Below are positions 62,035 to 64,000 of a stretch of 64,000 nt of DNA, piece by piece. Position numbers and translations under genes: made by a program. Every line of letters begins with the position of its first letter. Within the stretch, counting starts at the first letter, position 1. Under the pieces are notes generated by a model, which saw only the letters and a program-made list of their open reading frames with translations, did not search any database and was not told the origin of the DNA. Source of the stretch: Trypanosoma brucei gambiense DAL972 (lineage: Eukaryota > Euglenozoa > Kinetoplastea > Trypanosomatida > Trypanosomatidae). The stretch is from positions 1,054,001-1,118,000 of the forward strand of contig NC_026738.1 in assembly GCF_000210295.1 (NCBI RefSeq), written 5' to 3'.

Positions 62035-63518
62035 ATGCACAGAGCCGCGTATGCGCTGGGGGGCTCATGTGCCAAAGAAACGGCTGCGGGTGCGGCAGGT
62101 GGTACCACCGCATTCAGCCGCAAGTCCCAGCGACGCCAAGTTTTAAAGGCACCCGCATTCGTAAGCAGCGATAACATCAGAACTAGCACATCAATCAGCC
62201 TTAGAGACGAAGCAGTGCGCCGCATGGAATCGTTTGTGTTGAACGTTATTTATGAAATTGTGACTTATCAAGGGATGAAATATGAGAGACAGCGAAAGGG
62301 AGATGCGCAACATCCAGCTGATGCCGCACTCCGATCCGAAGATGGGGACGATGCATGCGAGTTGAGATCCCCGGAGCGACAACCATCCGGTCCCAACCTC
62401 CTGACGGTATCGTCACAGCAACAACAATTGCCCCGACTGCGACTATTATGTCAACAGCTATTGGTTCTTCGTCACCTCTATGCTAATGTTCAACTTGGTG
62501 TTATATGCACGCAGCGGGACGTTTATTACCGGCTGGTTCGGTTTTTTCCGGATCAGGGCTGTGTCAACCGTGTCATTCCACAACTAGTCCAACAACTCGG
62601 TTTGCCTCGACAGCTGTTGGGTGTTGTTCCGGGAACACGCGGTTGTGTAGGCGGTTCATTAAGCTTCCACGGAATTGATTACGGCGGTACTCGTCTGAGG
62701 GTCTTCCATTACCTGTTCTACGGGAGGAACTAAGTGTTGTGTGGCGCCCGAAACATGAATGTGAGTCAACACCCGTCCATTCCCCTGAGGATATTGAAGG
62801 ATTTGAACTTCACAACGACATACGCTACATTATTGTTGTGGAAAAGCATGCAGTGTTTTTTCGGCTGATGGAAGAAAAAATATTTGATCGGGTTTCGTGC
62901 GTTTTATTAACCTCCCATGGGTTTCCCACCGCTGCAGCTTTGACGCTGCTTTCAAATTTGCATCGGACGGCAACAGATGTTGGTGTACCTGTCGTCGCAC
63001 TGGTTGACTATAACCCCAGTGGGCTTTCAATTCTCCAACAGTACAAACATGACACGGGACGGATTCAAGAAAACCGTTATGCTTCCGTTCACTCACTACG
63101 ATGGTTAGGTTTGCGTGGATGCCACGTTTTGCATGATGGGAGTACTGAAGTAACGGATTCTCAATGTTTGTCATCAGGAATTCATGCGGGTGATGCGGTG
63201 GGTCATATACCGCGTGTTGCTCGCCTACCATTCCAGCCGTTTACTCAACGTGATGATGTTATGATTTCAAACATTATTGCAAGATGGGCCGCTATTTGGA
63301 AGGGATGTGACGATGGCGAAGATGCGCAGCGTGTGTGGTTTAGAGAAGCCCAAATAATGCAGACGTCACGTGTTAAGGTGGAGTTGGAGGCGATCTATGA
63401 GTGTAGTGCAAGTGGCCCATACGAACCTACGCAAAAAGGATTTTCCTCACAATCTTTACATAAAGGCAACTTCTCTACGTGGGTGTGTAGGGGATTATTT
63501 AGGCGGGACTACATTTAG
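62035..63518 (+). CDS. SPO11: SPO11 meiotic recombinase, interrupted by an apparent one-base frameshift
   Basis: Two overlapping frames encode one SPO11/topoisomerase VI-A-like protein of about 494 residues. SPO11 makes the DNA double-strand breaks that start meiotic recombination. The first frame (62035-62733) has the winged-helix part with the catalytic tyrosine motif RDVYY (Tyr164 or 165). The second (open from 62679 to 63518) has the Toprim domain: Glu at 62841 in VVEKHAVF and Asp at 63006 in VDYNPSG, where the usual DxD is DxN. The switch needs one extra base within 62679-62730, most simply near 62692-62696, after which the second frame continues with EGLPLPV, typical of the family. The second frame has no ATG near its start, so one broken gene is more likely than two genes. 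Whether the defect is biological or a sequencing error cannot be told here. Confidence 0.82.
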
Positions 63519-64000
63519 CTCTGAGGAAATAAAATAATATATATATACGCATCACCTCTTGGACGCGGTGGAAGCTAAATGTTTTTCCCCTCCCACTCCT
63601 CCTTGCTGAAAATGCTTCTGTTGGAACCGTGTGGGCCATAGGGAACGGCCTGTGACGCTTTGCGTCCATCTCTTTTTTTTAAAAAAAAACATTGCTCGTA
63701 TTGTTGTTCTCGTTTATTTATTTATTGTGTTTTATTTCGTTTGCTGTTCCTGCATGTGTGCAGTTTGTTCGTTACGTGTTTGGTTGTTTTATGACTCTCT
63801 AATATAGTTTTTTTTGCGCATGATTATATATTTTATTGTTCTTCTTTAGTAAGTAAATGCATATTCACATGCGTGTAAATAATTCACATAATTTATCTGA
63901 CGTGTTGGTTTCAAGGCATTGTTGTCCCTTTCCGCCGTCGGTTCGCTCAATCTGTGCGACTCTTGTTCTGGTTATTATTTTTATTGTTATTATTATTATT
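63519..64000. other. 3' intergenic region
   Basis: It starts with an AT tract (63535-63547) 16 bases after the SPO11 stop. T-rich runs follow near 63670-63690 and 63809-63816, and it ends in a TTATTA repeat. I see no gene before the window edge. Confidence 0.45.

Noticed and set aside
1..64000. CRISPR array, bacterial operons or ribosome binding sites
   Set aside because: The gene structure is eukaryotic (kinetoplastid); the repeats are microsatellites without spacer architecture.

Overview
The window looks like nuclear DNA of a kinetoplastid, most likely a member of the Trypanosoma brucei group. About two dozen protein genes lie head to tail, all on the + strand, with no introns. Most are preceded by a T/C-rich tract ending in AG, as expected for spliced-leader trans-splicing acceptors, and the spacers are U-rich and full of microsatellites. 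The protein set is kinetoplastid in character. From memory, not checked, the TGT2, AP-3 delta, XPF and neutral sphingomyelinase orthologues are neighbours on T. brucei chromosome 5. A 100-N gap and two single-base frameshifts point to a draft assembly, unless the frameshifts are real.

Left arm (1-26.6 kb): a TGT2-like subunit of tRNA queuosine transglycosylase; a Siva-like cysteine-rich protein; meckelin/MKS3 (broken by one frameshift); a mitochondrial thioredoxin-fold/TPR protein; a VAMP7-type R-SNARE; a LisH/CTLH protein; a histidine phosphatase; a TRIP4/ASC-1 homologue; a PRP5/DDX46 helicase; AP-3 delta; and a dual-specificity phosphatase carrying an RRM-like C-terminus.

Middle (26.6-33.3 kb): 6.7 kb without a credible gene. 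It is AT-rich and low in complexity. Purine-rich and pyrimidine-rich blocks alternate along one strand, and it carries AT palindromes and a hairpin cluster. It could be a boundary between polycistronic units, an origin or a centromere-like region; the sequence alone does not decide.

Right arm (33.3-64 kb): a coiled-coil protein; a basic, possibly mitochondrial protein; a FYVE-related zinc-finger protein; a protein with beta-barrel-like and EF-hand-like segments; XPF/RAD1; PIG-H; a DUF1279-like membrane protein; a gamma-carbonic-anhydrase-like protein; neutral sphingomyelinase; an unknown nuclear-type protein; a coiled-coil protein spanning the N gap; RBX1 and a divergent RBX-like RING-H2 neighbour; a PPIL4-like cyclophilin-RRM protein; and SPO11 (broken by one frameshift).

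The genes do not form one pathway, which is normal for trypanosome polycistronic units. Loose themes recur: vesicle traffic (VAMP7, AP-3), ubiquitin ligases (CTLH, RBX1 pair), splicing factors (PRP5, PPIL4), DNA breakage and repair (XPF, SPO11), and mitochondrial proteins (Trx/TPR, gamma-CA, DUF1279-like). The most promising leads are the split SPO11, the 6.7 kb gene-free block, the DUSP-RRM fusion, and several enzyme-fold proteins that have lost catalytic or metal-binding residues.
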